Assembly: GCA_963714055.1 (NCBI GenBank)
Contig: OY970227.1
Span: 930,001 to 994,000, forward strand
Source: JACDBE01 sp963714055
GTDB lineage: Bacteria > Actinomycetota > Acidimicrobiia > Spongiisociales > UBA5794
Direction of reading: 5' to 3'
DNA length: 64,000 nt
Shown: positions 44,986-58,253 of the stretch, piece after piece
Position numbering within the stretch: the first letter of the stretch is position 1
Layout of the letters: each line of letters opens with the position of its first letter
Program-made: the position numbers and the translations under genes
The notes under the pieces: model-generated
Told to the model about the DNA's origin: nothing
The model's database searches: none
The model's input: the letters and a program-made list of their open reading frames with translations, nothing else

Positions 44986-45645
44986 TCAGAAGAGCCGGAG
45001 CGCCGGCGAATCGGCTCCCCGCAACGCGTCGTAGTCGACCTCCGCCCACCCGATACCGCGGTCCTCGGCGAGCCGACGTGCTTGCGGCTTGACCTGCTGG
45101 GCGCACAAGACCCCCCGCACCGGCGCCAGCCGCCGATCCCGGTCGAGGAACTCGACGTAGCGCGCCAGTTGCTCGACACCGTCGATGTCGCCGCGACGCT
45201 TGACCTCGACCGCCACCGTGGAGCCATCCACCGCCCGGCACAGGAGGTCGACCGGGCCGATCGGTGTCGGGTACTCCCGCCGGATGAGGGTCATGCCGTC
45301 CTCGATCACCCCTGGGTGCTCCGCCAGCAGCCGCTGCAGGTCGGCCTCGACACCGTCCTTGGTCAGGCCCGGGTCGTCGCCCAGATCGAGCGAGTGGTCG
45401 AACTCGACGGCACCGAACGTGATGGTGAGCCGCTCGCCCTTCGGGTTGGTGACCACCCACCGGTCGCCCTCGTCGAGCAGGTGGTTGGGGGCGTTCATCC
45501 AGTTGAGCGGCTTGTAGGCTCCACCGTCGGCGTGGACGGCGACGCACCCGTCGGCCTTCACCATGACCAGCCGGGTGGCCATGGGGAGGTGGGCGGAGAG
45601 CCGGCCCTCGTAGTCGACGGTGCACTCGGCGACGACGATGCGCAT
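44986..45645 (-). CDS. nucS: Mismatch-specific endonuclease NucS (EndoMS)
   Basis: 219 residues. The N-terminal DNA-binding domain has VVAECTVDYEGRLSAHLPMA and YKPLNWMNAPNHLLDEGDRW. The C-terminal RecB-like nuclease core has GPVDLLCRAVDGSTVAVEVK (Asp then ExK) followed by RRGDIDGVEQLARYVEFLDR. NucS replaces MutS/MutL in non-canonical mismatch repair of Actinomycetota and archaea. ATG at 45645. The C-terminal ALRLF resembles the beta-clamp-binding tail found in the family. Convergent with the sigma gene and divergent from the MFS gene. Confidence 0.93.
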   Translation of the reverse strand: MRIVVAECTVDYEGRLSAHLPMATRLVMVKADGCVAVHADGGAYKPLNWMNAPNHLLDEGDRWVVTNPKGERLTITFGAVEFDHSLDLGDDPGLTKDGVEADLQRLLAEHPGVIEDGMTLIRREYPTPIGPVDLLCRAVDGSTVAVEVKRRGDIDGVEQLARYVEFLDRDRRLAPVRGVLCAQQVKPQARRLAEDRGIGWAEVDYDALRGADSPALRLF

Positions 45646-45698
45646 CGGCGGCGGAGGGTACCTTCCCGGCTGCCCTCGATCTCCGGACTTGGGTGATC

Positions 45699-45736
45699 AC
45701 CTATCGCTCCGATGGGCCAGAGCCTCAGGTTCGGCG
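45699..45736. repeat. Palindromic element copy 2 with conserved flank (inverted)
   Basis: ATCGCTCCGAT followed by GAGCCTCAGGTTC then GGCGG. Its reverse complement aligns over about 35 bases with 50217-50252 (CCGCCGAACCTGAGG, gap, ATCGGAGCGA). It lies in the 119-base divergent gap between nucS and the MFS gene, where an operator is plausible. Confidence 0.5.
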
Positions 45737-45764
45737 GTTTCGCCCGGTTGTAGCCTCTGTGCCC

Positions 45765-47411
45765 ATGTCGATCTCCGCCGTCGAGCCGCTGCGCGTCCCT
45801 CAGTTCCGGGCGCTGTGGATCGCCTCGGTGGTGTCCAACATCGGGTCCTTCCTGCAGTCGGTGGCGGCCGGCTGGCTGATGCTGGAGCTGACCGGATCGA
45901 CCTTGTGGGTGGCGGCGATGTCGGCCACCACCACCCTCCCCCTGCTGTTCCTCGCCCTCCACGCCGGCGCCCTGGCCGATGTGCTCGACCGTCGCAAGCT
46001 GCTGCTCGGCGCCCAGACGGTGATGGGGATCGCCGCCCTCTCGATGGCGGTGCTCAGCATGCTCGGGCTCCTCGAGGCGCCATCCCTACTGGCGTTGGGC
46101 CTGCTCCTGGGCACGGGTATGGCCTTCAATCTGCCCGCCTGGCAGGCCATGGTGCCCGACCTGGTGCCCCGCGGCATGGTGGCCAGCGCAGTGGCGCTCA
46201 ACTCGGTGGCGTTCAACGTGGCCCGTGCGGTGGGCCCGGCGCTGGGCGGGCTGGTCGTCGCCCTGTGGGGCCCGTCGACGGCGTTCGGGCTCAACGCACT
46301 CAGCTACATCGGAATCATCGGGGTGATCCTGTCATTGGGCGGTGCCTTCCGCGCCGGGGAGACCGCCACCGTGAGCAGCGCCGTGGCCACCGGGCTCCGC
46401 TTCGCCCGCTACACCCCGGTGTTCCGGACCCTGTTGTTGATCGCCGCCGGGTTCGCCGTGACCTCGGCGCCGATCCAGGCGATCCTGCCGAACTTCACCA
46501 GCGACGTCCTCGGCGGGGGCGAGGTCATGTACGGGGCCCTCCTCGGCGCCATGGGCGTCGGCGCCCTCGTCGGCGCCTTCACCCGGCCCCGGGTCGGCGG
46601 GGCGCTCGCCGGCCGCATGGTCCCGCTGTCGATGGTCGGGTTCAGCCTGTCCGGGGTCGGGGTCGGCATCGCCCGGACCCCGGTGCAGGCGGGTGCGGCG
46701 ATGGCGGTGAGCGGCCTCTTCTGGGTGTGGACCCTGGCAACGCTGAACGCCACGGTGCAGCTGCTGGCACCCCCCTGGGTGCGGGGCCGGGCGATGAGCC
46801 TGTACATGCTCTCCTTCACCGGGATCCTCCCGCTGGGTGCGCTGCTCGCCGGCGCCATCGGGCTGACCATCGGCCCCGCCGCCACCATCGCCTGGATGTC
46901 CGGCGCCGGGCTACTCATCGCGCTGGCCGCCACGCGGCTGCGGCTCCCGTCGCTGGCCGAGGTCGCCGAGATCGAGCACCAGGGCGACTTCACCCCGACC
47001 CCGCACCCTGTCGGCGTCTCCGGCACCCCGGTGCTGGTGGTCAATACCTGGGTGATCGCCGACGAGGACCTCGAGCCTTTCCTGGCGACGATGAACGAGC
47101 TGAGGCTGGTACGGCTGCGGACCGGCGCCCTGCGGTGGCGTTTGTACCGCAATGTCGACGATGTCCACCGCATGTCGGAGCTGATGGTCCTCGGATCGTG
47201 GGAACAGCATCTCGCCCAGCACAACCGCCTCGACGCCGCCGCCACCGAGCTCATCTACCGCGCCCGGGCGTTCGACACCGCGGAAGGCCCGGTCACCATC
47301 CACCTCGCCGGGGTCGACGTGACCCACCTCGACGAACTTCCCGACTGGGAGGCGCTCACCCCGCTGGTGGACGGCGCCCGCGACCGGTCCGGGACGCTCG
47401 AAACCGAGTAG
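45765..47411 (+). CDS. MFS transporter (EntS-like, MFS_3) with C-terminal ABM-like domain
   Basis: 548 residues. Residues about 1-405 contain eleven to twelve helices with the MFS loop motif GALADVLDRRKLLLG and FNLPAWQAMVPDLVPRGM, typical of the enterobactin-exporter-like branch. After the membrane part, about 110 residues form a soluble domain (EDLEPFLATMNELRLVRLRT, YRNVDDVHRMSELMVLGSWE) that resembles antibiotic-biosynthesis-monooxygenase-type ferredoxin-like folds. ATG at 45765. The substrate is unknown. Confidence 0.82.
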   Translation: MSISAVEPLRVPQFRALWIASVVSNIGSFLQSVAAGWLMLELTGSTLWVAAMSATTTLPLLFLALHAGALADVLDRRKLLLGAQTVMGIAALSMAVLSMLGLLEAPSLLALGLLLGTGMAFNLPAWQAMVPDLVPRGMVASAVALNSVAFNVARAVGPALGGLVVALWGPSTAFGLNALSYIGIIGVILSLGGAFRAGETATVSSAVATGLRFARYTPVFRTLLLIAAGFAVTSAPIQAILPNFTSDVLGGGEVMYGALLGAMGVGALVGAFTRPRVGGALAGRMVPLSMVGFSLSGVGVGIARTPVQAGAAMAVSGLFWVWTLATLNATVQLLAPPWVRGRAMSLYMLSFTGILPLGALLAGAIGLTIGPAATIAWMSGAGLLIALAATRLRLPSLAEVAEIEHQGDFTPTPHPVGVSGTPVLVVNTWVIADEDLEPFLATMNELRLVRLRTGALRWRLYRNVDDVHRMSELMVLGSWEQHLAQHNRLDAAATELIYRARAFDTAEGPVTIHLAGVDVTHLDELPDWEALTPLVDGARDRSGTLETE

Positions 47412-47450
47412 GTGTCGCCGCGCACCGGTCGGCGACGAGTCACCCGATCC

Positions 47451-47472
47451 CGGCTGACCGCCTGGTCAGCCG
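47451..47472. terminator. Bidirectional terminator hairpin between MFS gene and sufB
   Basis: CGGCTGACC-GCCT-GGTCAGCCG: perfect 9-bp stem, 4-base loop, between convergent genes and overlapping the sufB stop codon. No T-run. Confidence 0.6.
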
Positions 47473-48869
47473 ACGGCGCCGATCATCTGGAGCTCGATGA
47501 GCCGGTTGAGCTCGACGGCGTACTCCATCGGCAGCTCCCTGACGATCGGCTCGATGAACCCGGCGACGATCATCGACGTCGCCTCGGCCTCGGTCAGCCC
47601 GCGGCTCATCAGGTAGAACAGCTGCTCCTCGCCCACCTTCGACACCGTGGCCTCGTGCCCGATCTGGGTGCCGGACTCTTCGATCTCCATGTACGGGTAG
47701 GTGTCGGAGCGGGAGTCCTCGTCGAGGATCAGCGCATCGCAACGTACGAAGGAGCGCGCTCTGTCGGCACCCGGTTCGACCCTCACCAGCCCCCGGTACC
47801 CCGCCCGGCCGCCGTCCTTGCAGATCGACTTCGAGGTGATCAGCGAGGTCGTGTCGGGGGCGACGTGGACCATCTTGGCCCCGGCGTCCTGGTGCTGACC
47901 GGCGCCGGCGTAGGCGATCGACAGCACCTCGCCGTGGGCCCCCGGCTCCATCAGCCACACCGCCGGGTACTTCATGGTGAGCTTCGAGCCCAAGTTGCCG
48001 TCGATCCATTCCATGGTGGCGTTGCGGTAGGCGGCGGCCCGCTTGGTCACCAGGTTGTACACGTTGTTCGACCAGTTCTGGATGGTGGTGTAGCGGCAGC
48101 GGCCGCCCTCCTTCACCACGATCTCCACCACCGCCGAGTGCAACGAATCGCTGGAGTACACCGGCGCCGAGCAGCCTTCGACATAGTGGCAGTAGGCACC
48201 CTCGTCGACGATGATCAGCGTCCGCTCGAACTGCCCCATGTTCTCGGCGTTGATCCGGAAGTAGGCCTGGAGCGGCTGGTCGACGTGCACCCCGGGCGGC
48301 ACGTAGATGAACGACCCGCCGGACCACACGGCCGAGTTGAGGGCGGCGAACTTGTTGTCGTTGGGCGGGATGATCGTCCCGAAGTACTGCCTGACGATCT
48401 CGGGGTGTTCCCGCAACGCGGTGTCCATGTCGCAGAACAGGACTCCCATCGCTTCGAGATCGTCACGGTTTCGGTGGTAAACGACCTCACTCTCATACTG
48501 CGCGGTGACACCAGCCAAGTACTTTCTCTCGGCCTCTGGTATCCCCAACTTCTCGTAGGTGTTCTTGATGGACTCGGGGACCATGTCCCAGTCCTTGGTC
48601 AGCTCACCCGAAGGCTTGATGTAGTAGTAGATGTCGTCGAAGTCGATGTCGTCGAGGGCCCCACCTCCGCCCCACGTCGGCACCGGCTTGCGCAGGAAGC
48701 GCTGGTACGCCTTGAGCCGGAATTGGAGCATCCACTCGGGCTCGTTCTTCATCCGTGACATCTCGCGGATGATCTCTTCGTTCAGGCCCTTCTGCGGCTT
48801 GAAGGCGTAGTCCTCGGCATCCGACCAGCCGAGGGCGTACTTGCCCAGGTCGATGTCAACGGTGGTCAT
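47466..48869 (-). CDS. sufB: Fe-S cluster assembly protein SufB
   Basis: 467 residues, full length. Conserved blocks: LNEEIIREMSRMKNEPEWML, the PPNDNKFAALNSAVWSGGSF and YVPPGVHVDQPLQAYFRIN beta-helix start, HYVEGCSAPVYSSDSLHSAV, CRYTTIQNWSNNVYNLVTKR, and the C-terminal QLFYLMSRGLTEAEATSMIV. It carries the Cys/Glu/Lys residues through which sulfur reaches the nascent cluster. ATG at 48869 with AGAGGAG upstream. A -10 and palindrome lie in the upstream gap. Its operon partners sufD and sufC are 12.6 kb away. Confidence 0.94.
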   Translation of the reverse strand: MTTVDIDLGKYALGWSDAEDYAFKPQKGLNEEIIREMSRMKNEPEWMLQFRLKAYQRFLRKPVPTWGGGGALDDIDFDDIYYYIKPSGELTKDWDMVPESIKNTYEKLGIPEAERKYLAGVTAQYESEVVYHRNRDDLEAMGVLFCDMDTALREHPEIVRQYFGTIIPPNDNKFAALNSAVWSGGSFIYVPPGVHVDQPLQAYFRINAENMGQFERTLIIVDEGAYCHYVEGCSAPVYSSDSLHSAVVEIVVKEGGRCRYTTIQNWSNNVYNLVTKRAAAYRNATMEWIDGNLGSKLTMKYPAVWLMEPGAHGEVLSIAYAGAGQHQDAGAKMVHVAPDTTSLITSKSICKDGGRAGYRGLVRVEPGADRARSFVRCDALILDEDSRSDTYPYMEIEESGTQIGHEATVSKVGEEQLFYLMSRGLTEAEATSMIVAGFIEPIVRELPMEYAVELNRLIELQMIGAVG

Positions 48870-48915
48870 GTCCGGCTCAACTCCTCTGGCGGCGTGGGGG
48901 GAGACGCATGGTTTC

Positions 48916-48939
48916 CACTACCGCCGTAGTGCGATTCTA
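48916..48939 (-). promoter_or_regulatory. sufB -10 box with overlapping palindromic operator
   Basis: Minus strand: TAGAAT (48939-48934) is followed two bases later by CACTAC-GGCG-GTAGTG (48931-48916), a perfect 6-bp inverted repeat that covers the expected transcription start. This is the layout of a repressor site; an Fe-S-sensing SufR/IscR-type regulator is a natural candidate but no such gene is in the window. The rest of the 204-base gap 48870-49073 holds nothing else that I recognise. Confidence 0.5.
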
Positions 48940-49073
48940 CCCGGTGCAACGCCCGCCGCCACCGGATCATGCCCGATGTTCCGGCGTGGCTCTCGAAGGT
49001 GACCCGCTCGCCAGGCGGTAGGCCGACTTTCAAGCCGGGTGTTTCATTTCGGTGCACGGTGGCCACCGACCGA

Positions 49074-50191
49074 TCATGCCCGGGCCACCACCCGGGCGGC
49101 CGCGTCGGCGAGGAGCTCGCCGGCCCGTGCCATCGATTCGGCGACGCCGAGCCGCCCGCAGCCGAGCACCTCCACGGCGGCGAGACCGAGCGTCGCCGAG
49201 GGATCGAAGCCAGCGGCGACCGACCCGGCGAGGCCCACTGCGGGGACGCCGTAGGCGCCGGCGTGGCGGGCGACGGTACCGACCACCTTGCCGTCGGCCG
49301 ACTGGGCGTCGATGCGGCCCTCGGCGGTGATCACCAGGTCGGCGCCGTCGATGGCCCGTCGAGCCCGACGGCCTCTGCCACCACCTCGGCTCCGGGTAGC
49401 AACTCGGCGCCGGTCACCGCCGCCAGCCCGCCGCCGGCACCTCCGGCCGCCCCCGCTCGGCTCCGGTGGTGCACCGGAGAGCAACCGGCCCGCTCGAGGG
49501 CGTCGGCCAGCCGGACCAGCCCGGCGTCGAGGAGCGCTACGTCGTCCTCCGTCGCACCTTTCTGCGGGCCGAACGAGGCGGCGGCACCCGCCGGGCCGAC
49601 CATCGGGTTGGTGACGTCGCACAACAGCGTCCACTGGACCCGCCGGAAGCCGTCGATCAGCCCGTCCAGGTCGACGCGGTCGAGCCGGGCCAGCGAGCCG
49701 CCGCCCGGGGACAGGGGCTGTCCACCGGCATCGACGAAGCGGGCGCCCAGCGAGGCGAGAGCACCGGCCCCGCCGTCGGTGCTCGCCGAGCCGCCCAGGC
49801 AAACCACCACCTCGGTGGCCCCGTGCACGATGGCGTGGTGCAGCAGGATGCCTGTCCCCCGCGAGTCCGCCTTGAGCGCGTCGGGCCCGTCGGACACCAG
49901 CGGCAGCCCGCCGGCGGCGGCGAGCTCCACCACCGCACGGCCGTCCGGCGTCCGCAGGTAGGACGCCGCCAGATGCCTGCCCAGGGGGTCGAGGGTGTCG
50001 ATCGACAGCAACTCGCCGCCCCACGCCGAGCGGAGCACGGCTACGGTCCCCTCCCCGCCGTCGGCCATGGGCACCTCGACCACCTCTATCGAGGGATCGG
50101 CCCGGCGCACCCCGGCGCCGATGGCGGCGGCGGCTGCGAAGGCGTCGAGGCTCCCCTTCAGCGAATCGGGGGCGACCACCACCTTCGTCAT
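49074..50191 (-). CDS. Glycerate kinase (GlxK/GarK family), one frameshift
   Basis: About 372 residues when a shift near 49354-49358 is bridged. The first part reads MTKVVVAPDSLKGSLDAFAA, MADGGEGTVAVL, GTGILLHHAIVHGATEVVV, CLGGSASTDGGAGALASLGA and PGGGLAAVTGA-like segments (GGAGGGLAAVTGAELLPGAE), all diagnostic of the type II glycerate kinase fold. The second frame supplies AIDGADLVITAEGRIDAQSA, SADGKVVGTVARHAG and VPAVGLAGSV to the stop at 49074. The join needs one base added or two removed, unlike most shifts here. It phosphorylates D-glycerate for entry into glycolysis. It lies between gltB and sufB on the same strand. Confidence 0.85.
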
Positions 50192-50216
50192 CTCCGCCAG
50201 AGTATGAACCCCGTTG

Positions 50217-50262
50217 CCGCCGAACCTGAGGTTCCTACCTATCGGAGCGACATGTCAGAGCC

Positions 50263-50270
<8 letters not shown>
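50217..50270. repeat. Palindromic elements copies 3 and 4 between gltB and the glycerate kinase gene
   Basis: GAACCTGAGGTTC (50222-50234), ATCGGAGCGA (50241-50250), and GAGCCTCAGGCTC (50258-50270), the last overlapping the gltB stop. The two palindromes can also pair with each other (11 of 13 positions Watson-Crick, plus one wobble) to give a long hairpin with a 23-base loop. A terminator or attenuator for gltB is likely. Confidence 0.5.
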
Positions 50271-54681
<4,411 letters not shown>

Positions 54682-54696
54682 GGGCGCTCCTCGGGT

Positions 54697-54706
54697 TATG
54701 CGCATA
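54697..54706. promoter_or_regulatory. Palindrome in the gltB leader
   Basis: TATGCGCATA, a perfect 10-base palindrome in a locally AT-rich patch 15 bases before the gltB GTG. On the minus strand TGCATA lies about 10 bases upstream, so a longer interrupted repeat is possible. Candidate regulator site; no -35/-10 pair is convincing. Confidence 0.25.
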
Positions 54707-54823
54707 TCTTGATGAGTATGCAGCACCTGAAGTGTACGACCTGAGCGCGCCGCCCCCAAACGTGATCCCCCAACGCTGCCCCACCGCCCGCCGGGGTGAC
54801 CTGCGGCTGCCTACGCTGATCCG

Positions 54824-55279
54824 ATGCCGGTGATCGTGATCGGCGCCGATACCCCGACCGGTCGCGCGGTGGTGGACGCCCTGCTCCCTCGCCGAGGGGA
54901 GGTGCGCGCCTTCGTGTCCGACCCGACGGAGGGGGCGGCGCTCAGGGAGCGCGGGGTCAAGGTCGCCGTCGGCGACGTTTCAGACGGATCCCACATCGGC
55001 GGTGCCGCCACCCGGGCATTTTGCGCCGTCGCCGTGGTCGCTGCCGCCGCCGACGACCGGGAGCGGTCGTTCGCCGGTGATCCCCAGTCCGTGGTCGACG
55101 CCTGGAGCGAAGGGTTGACCGATGCCGGGGTGACGCGGATCATCGTGGTCGAGGTCCCCGGGGTGGACGCCAGGCTCACCGCTGCCGGCGCCGTCGAGTT
55201 GGTCACGGTGGGCGGTGACCTCGCCACCGCCGAGATCGCCGCCGAGGTGCGCCGGCTCGAGGCGCTGGACCGCCTGTGA
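54824..55279 (+). CDS. Small NAD(P)-binding Rossmann-fold protein
   Basis: 151 residues. IVIGADTPTGRAVVDALLPR matches the TGxxGxx-type dinucleotide loop of NmrA/atypical SDR proteins, followed by VRAFVSDPTEGAALRERGVK and VAVGDVSDG in the usual second-strand and Asp position. It lacks the Y-x3-K active site and is about half the length of an SDR enzyme, so may be a regulator or a pared-down domain. It overlaps the BtuF-like gene start by 4 bases (GTGA). Confidence 0.65.
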   Translation: MPVIVIGADTPTGRAVVDALLPRRGEVRAFVSDPTEGAALRERGVKVAVGDVSDGSHIGGAATRAFCAVAVVAAAADDRERSFAGDPQSVVDAWSEGLTDAGVTRIIVVEVPGVDARLTAAGAVELVTVGGDLATAEIAAEVRRLEALDRL

Positions 55280-56173
55280 CCAGGCGCATCGTCTCGTTGC
55301 TGCCGTCCACGACCGAGATCCTCTTCGCCATCGGGGCCGGGGACCAGGTGGTCGGAGTCACCTTCGAGTGCGACTACCCCGACGAGGCCCGCACCAGACG
55401 GATCGTGTCGACCTCGGCGCTGCCCCCCGGGCTCGGCGCCGGAGGAGATCGACCGCGTGGTCACCGACCGGGTCCGCGCCGGCGAGGACCTCTACCGCCT
55501 CGACTCCGGGGCCCTCTCCGAGCTCGAACCCGACCTGGTGGTGACCCAGGACCTGTGCGCGGTGTGCGCCGTCGACGTGTCCGTGGTCGACGACGCCCTC
55601 GCCTACCTGGGCTGCACGGCCGACGTCCTCACCGTCGACCCGCACACCCTGGATGAGGTGCTCGCCTCGGTCGAAGCCCTCGGTTCGGTCACCGGACGTG
55701 AGCCGGCGGCGGCGGAGCTGGTGACCGGCGCCAGGCATCGGCTGGCAGTGGTGACGGCGGCGGTGGCCGGGCTCCGGCGGCGACGCGTCCTGCTGCTGGA
55801 GTGGACCGAGCCTCCGTTCGCACCGGGCCACTGGATCCCGGAGATGATCATGGCCGCCGGCGGCGACCCGGTGCTGGGCACCGCCGGCGAGCAGTCGAGG
55901 CGGGTCACCTGGCCGGAGATCGACGCCACCGCGCCGGAGCTTGTCGTGGTGGCGCCGTGCGGCTACCACCTGGACGGGGCGACCGAGCTGGCCGAGGAGC
56001 TGGTCGCCGGCGGTCGGTTCGGCGACGGCGTCCCGGTCTGGGCGGTCGACGCCAACGCCTCCTTCGCCCGGCCCGGCCCGCGGTTGATCGACGGTATCGA
56101 AGCGCTGGCGGGCGTCTTCCACCCCCACGCCCGCGGGGGCCCCGACCCGCTGATGGCCCGCCGGATCGTCTGA
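55276..56173 (+). CDS. BtuF-like cobalamin-binding protein, one frameshift
   Basis: About 298 residues after bridging one shift near 55434. The N-terminus is RIVSLLPSTTEILFAIGAGD and VVGVTFECDYPDEARTR. Removing one G gives GLAPEEIDRVVTDRV, and the frame continues with LVVTQDLCAVCAVDVSVVDD, RRVLLLEWTEPPFAPGHWIP and MIMAAGGDPVLG. This is the helical-backbone periplasmic-binding fold of BtuF/FhuD proteins, in the subfamily without a signal peptide and with a CxxC motif. A cytoplasmic corrinoid-binding role is suggested. Ends 4 bases before the convergent Eis-like gene. Confidence 0.8.
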
Positions 56174-56177
56174 CGCC

Positions 56178-57395
56178 TCAGAACACCTCGGGGCACCAGG
56201 GAGCGGCGGCGGTCCGGAAGAGGGTGTCGAGTCTGGCGATCTCCGGCCGGGTGCCGGAGACGAGCCCGGCGCGGTGGAGCACCACCGCACTCCGGCCGCC
56301 CAGGTAGAGGGCGCCGAGCGTCCCGACATCCATGGCGACGTCCGGTTCGGCGGAGGTTGGGATGCAGGAGGCCACACCCTCCTCGATCGCCAGCTCGTAG
56401 GTTCCGCGGTTCGACTCACGGGTGGGGTCGTCGACCCCGATCACCAGCCGGCCGTCGGCCTCGTAGGTGCGGGCGGCGAGGGCGGCGGGCACGTCGAGGA
56501 GCCGCAGCCAGAGCGAGTCGCTGATCTCCCTCTTCAACCGCCTCCGGTCGGCGACCTCCCACACCAGCGGGTCGTCGGCAGGCTGCCGCCAGAGGCCCAC
56601 GTTGGGGAACAGGTCGATGTTGGCCAGGTAGTGCACCAGCGCCCGGCGCACCCCGGTGTCGGCGGCGAAGAGAGCCTGTGACGACACGGTCCCGTCGGGG
56701 TACTGCTCCCACTGGTGCTTGAGGCGATAGCTGACGTAGCCCACCCGCTCCCCGCCGCGTACCGCCACCGCATGCCGCAGGGCGGACCGGCCGTGCCGGC
56801 GCGACGGCGGGTCGCGGAGGCTGTGGTGCTCCCACCAGGTGGGGGTCCTCGGGGACGTACCCGGGCGGCGGGCCAGCCGCTCGAAGATCGACGGCAGCAC
56901 GTCGATGGCGGCGCCGTCGTCGAGGAGCTCGACCGACACGTCCTCGGGAGGTGGGATCACCACCTGGTCGCCGGGGAACTCGTGGCCGAGCTCGTCGGCG
57001 GCGCAGCCGAACCCGAACCGGCCGTAGATGGGTGTCTCCGACGCCCACAGCCCGGCGAGCGGGTCTCCGCGGTCGAACGCGATGTCCAGGTGCCGCTCCA
57101 TCATGGCCCGCAGCACCCCCTGGCGCCGGTGAGTCGAGGCCACGGTGACGACGGTGGTGCCCGCCATCGGCACCAGGGCGCCCCCGGGCAGGTACACCTC
57201 GAGGCTGAAGTCGCCCAGGGTGCCGACGATGCGGCCGCCGTCGAAGGCGACCACGGTGCGCTCCGCCGGCAGCACCGCCGCCAACGAGCTGCCGTCGGGA
57301 TCGTCCTCGGGCGGGTCCTCGCCGAACCCGCGGTGGAGCGCCCGAACCATGGCGGGGAACTCGTCGTCGGTTACCGCCCGGATCTCGATGGCCAT
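56178..57395 (-). CDS. Eis-like GNAT acetyltransferase
   Basis: 405 residues, the length and layout of Eis. The N-terminal GNAT domain has TTVVTVASTHRRQGVLRAMM (acetyl-CoA loop RRQGVL) and ASETPIYGRFGFGCA. The second GNAT-like half has VSYRLKHQWEQYPDGTVSSQ and ANIDLFPNVGLWRQPADDPL. The C-terminal SCP2-like domain ends in CPEVF, leaving the terminal Phe carboxylate that serves as general base in Eis. Eis proteins acetylate amines such as aminoglycosides or lysines. ATG at 57395. Confidence 0.88.
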   Translation of the reverse strand: MAIEIRAVTDDEFPAMVRALHRGFGEDPPEDDPDGSSLAAVLPAERTVVAFDGGRIVGTLGDFSLEVYLPGGALVPMAGTTVVTVASTHRRQGVLRAMMERHLDIAFDRGDPLAGLWASETPIYGRFGFGCAADELGHEFPGDQVVIPPPEDVSVELLDDGAAIDVLPSIFERLARRPGTSPRTPTWWEHHSLRDPPSRRHGRSALRHAVAVRGGERVGYVSYRLKHQWEQYPDGTVSSQALFAADTGVRRALVHYLANIDLFPNVGLWRQPADDPLVWEVADRRRLKREISDSLWLRLLDVPAALAARTYEADGRLVIGVDDPTRESNRGTYELAIEEGVASCIPTSAEPDVAMDVGTLGALYLGGRSAVVLHRAGLVSGTRPEIARLDTLFRTAAAPWCPEVF

Positions 57396-57473
57396 GGCGG
57401 TGGACCCTACCGGCCGTTCTCGGGCCCGGATGCGGCGGCTACCTTCCACCCACCGCCGTCGTCAAGGAGCACC

Positions 57474-58253
57474 GTGTCGTCTCCGGTCCGCATCGCCGTC
57501 CAGATCCAGCCGCAGCACGCCGACTACGAAGCGATCCGCCGGGCGGTCGCCGAAGCGGAACAGCTGGGCGTCGACATCGCCTACAACTGGGACCACTTCT
57601 ACCCGCTCTCCGGCGAGGCCGACGGCAAGCACTTCGAGTGCTGGACCATGCTCGGCGCCTGGGCGGAGCAGACGGAGCGCATCGAGATCGGCGCCCTGGT
57701 CACCTGCAACTCGTACCGGAACCCGCACCTGCTGGCCGACATGGCCCGCACCGTCGACCACATGTCGGGGGGCCGTCTGATCCTCGGCATCGGCGCCGGC
57801 TGGTTCGCCAGGGACTATCACGAGTACGGCTTCGAGTTCGGCACCCCGGGCACCCGGCTCGCCGACCTGGCCGCCTCCCTCCCCGCTATCGAGGAGCGAT
57901 TGAGCAAGTTGAACCCACCGCCGACGCGGCGGATCCCCGTCCTCATCGGGGGCGGCGGCGAGCGCAAGACACTGCGGATGGTGGCCCGTCACGCCGACGC
58001 CTGGCACGCCTTCGGCAACGTCGACACCCTGGCCCACAAGTCACGGGTGCTCGACGACTGGTGCGCCGAGATCGGCCGCGACCCTTCCGAGATCGAGCGG
58101 TCGACCGGGGTGCGGCCGGACCTCGACACCGACCGCGCCGAGGCGCTGTATGGCCTGGGTTTCCGGCAGTTCGCCATCGGCCTCAGCGGCCCCGACTACG
58201 ACCTGTCGACCCTCCCCGACTGGCTCGCCTGGCGCGACGGGAAGAACGGATGA
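57474..58253 (+). CDS. LLM-class (luciferase-like) oxidoreductase, probably F420-dependent
   Basis: 259 residues. Strand order and motifs fit the TIM-barrel family: RIAVQIQPQHADYEAIRRAV, LGVDIAYNWDHFYPLSGEAD, RIEIGALVTCNSYRNPHLLA, VDHMSGGRLILGIGAGWFAR (SGGR...GxGxGW motif), RIPVLIGGGGERKTLRMVAR. It should oxidise or reduce an unknown substrate with F420H2 or FMN. GTG at 57474 has AAGGAG five bases upstream. Its stop overlaps the next gene's ATG. Confidence 0.87.
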   Translation: MSSPVRIAVQIQPQHADYEAIRRAVAEAEQLGVDIAYNWDHFYPLSGEADGKHFECWTMLGAWAEQTERIEIGALVTCNSYRNPHLLADMARTVDHMSGGRLILGIGAGWFARDYHEYGFEFGTPGTRLADLAASLPAIEERLSKLNPPPTRRIPVLIGGGGERKTLRMVARHADAWHAFGNVDTLAHKSRVLDDWCAEIGRDPSEIERSTGVRPDLDTDRAEALYGLGFRQFAIGLSGPDYDLSTLPDWLAWRDGKNG

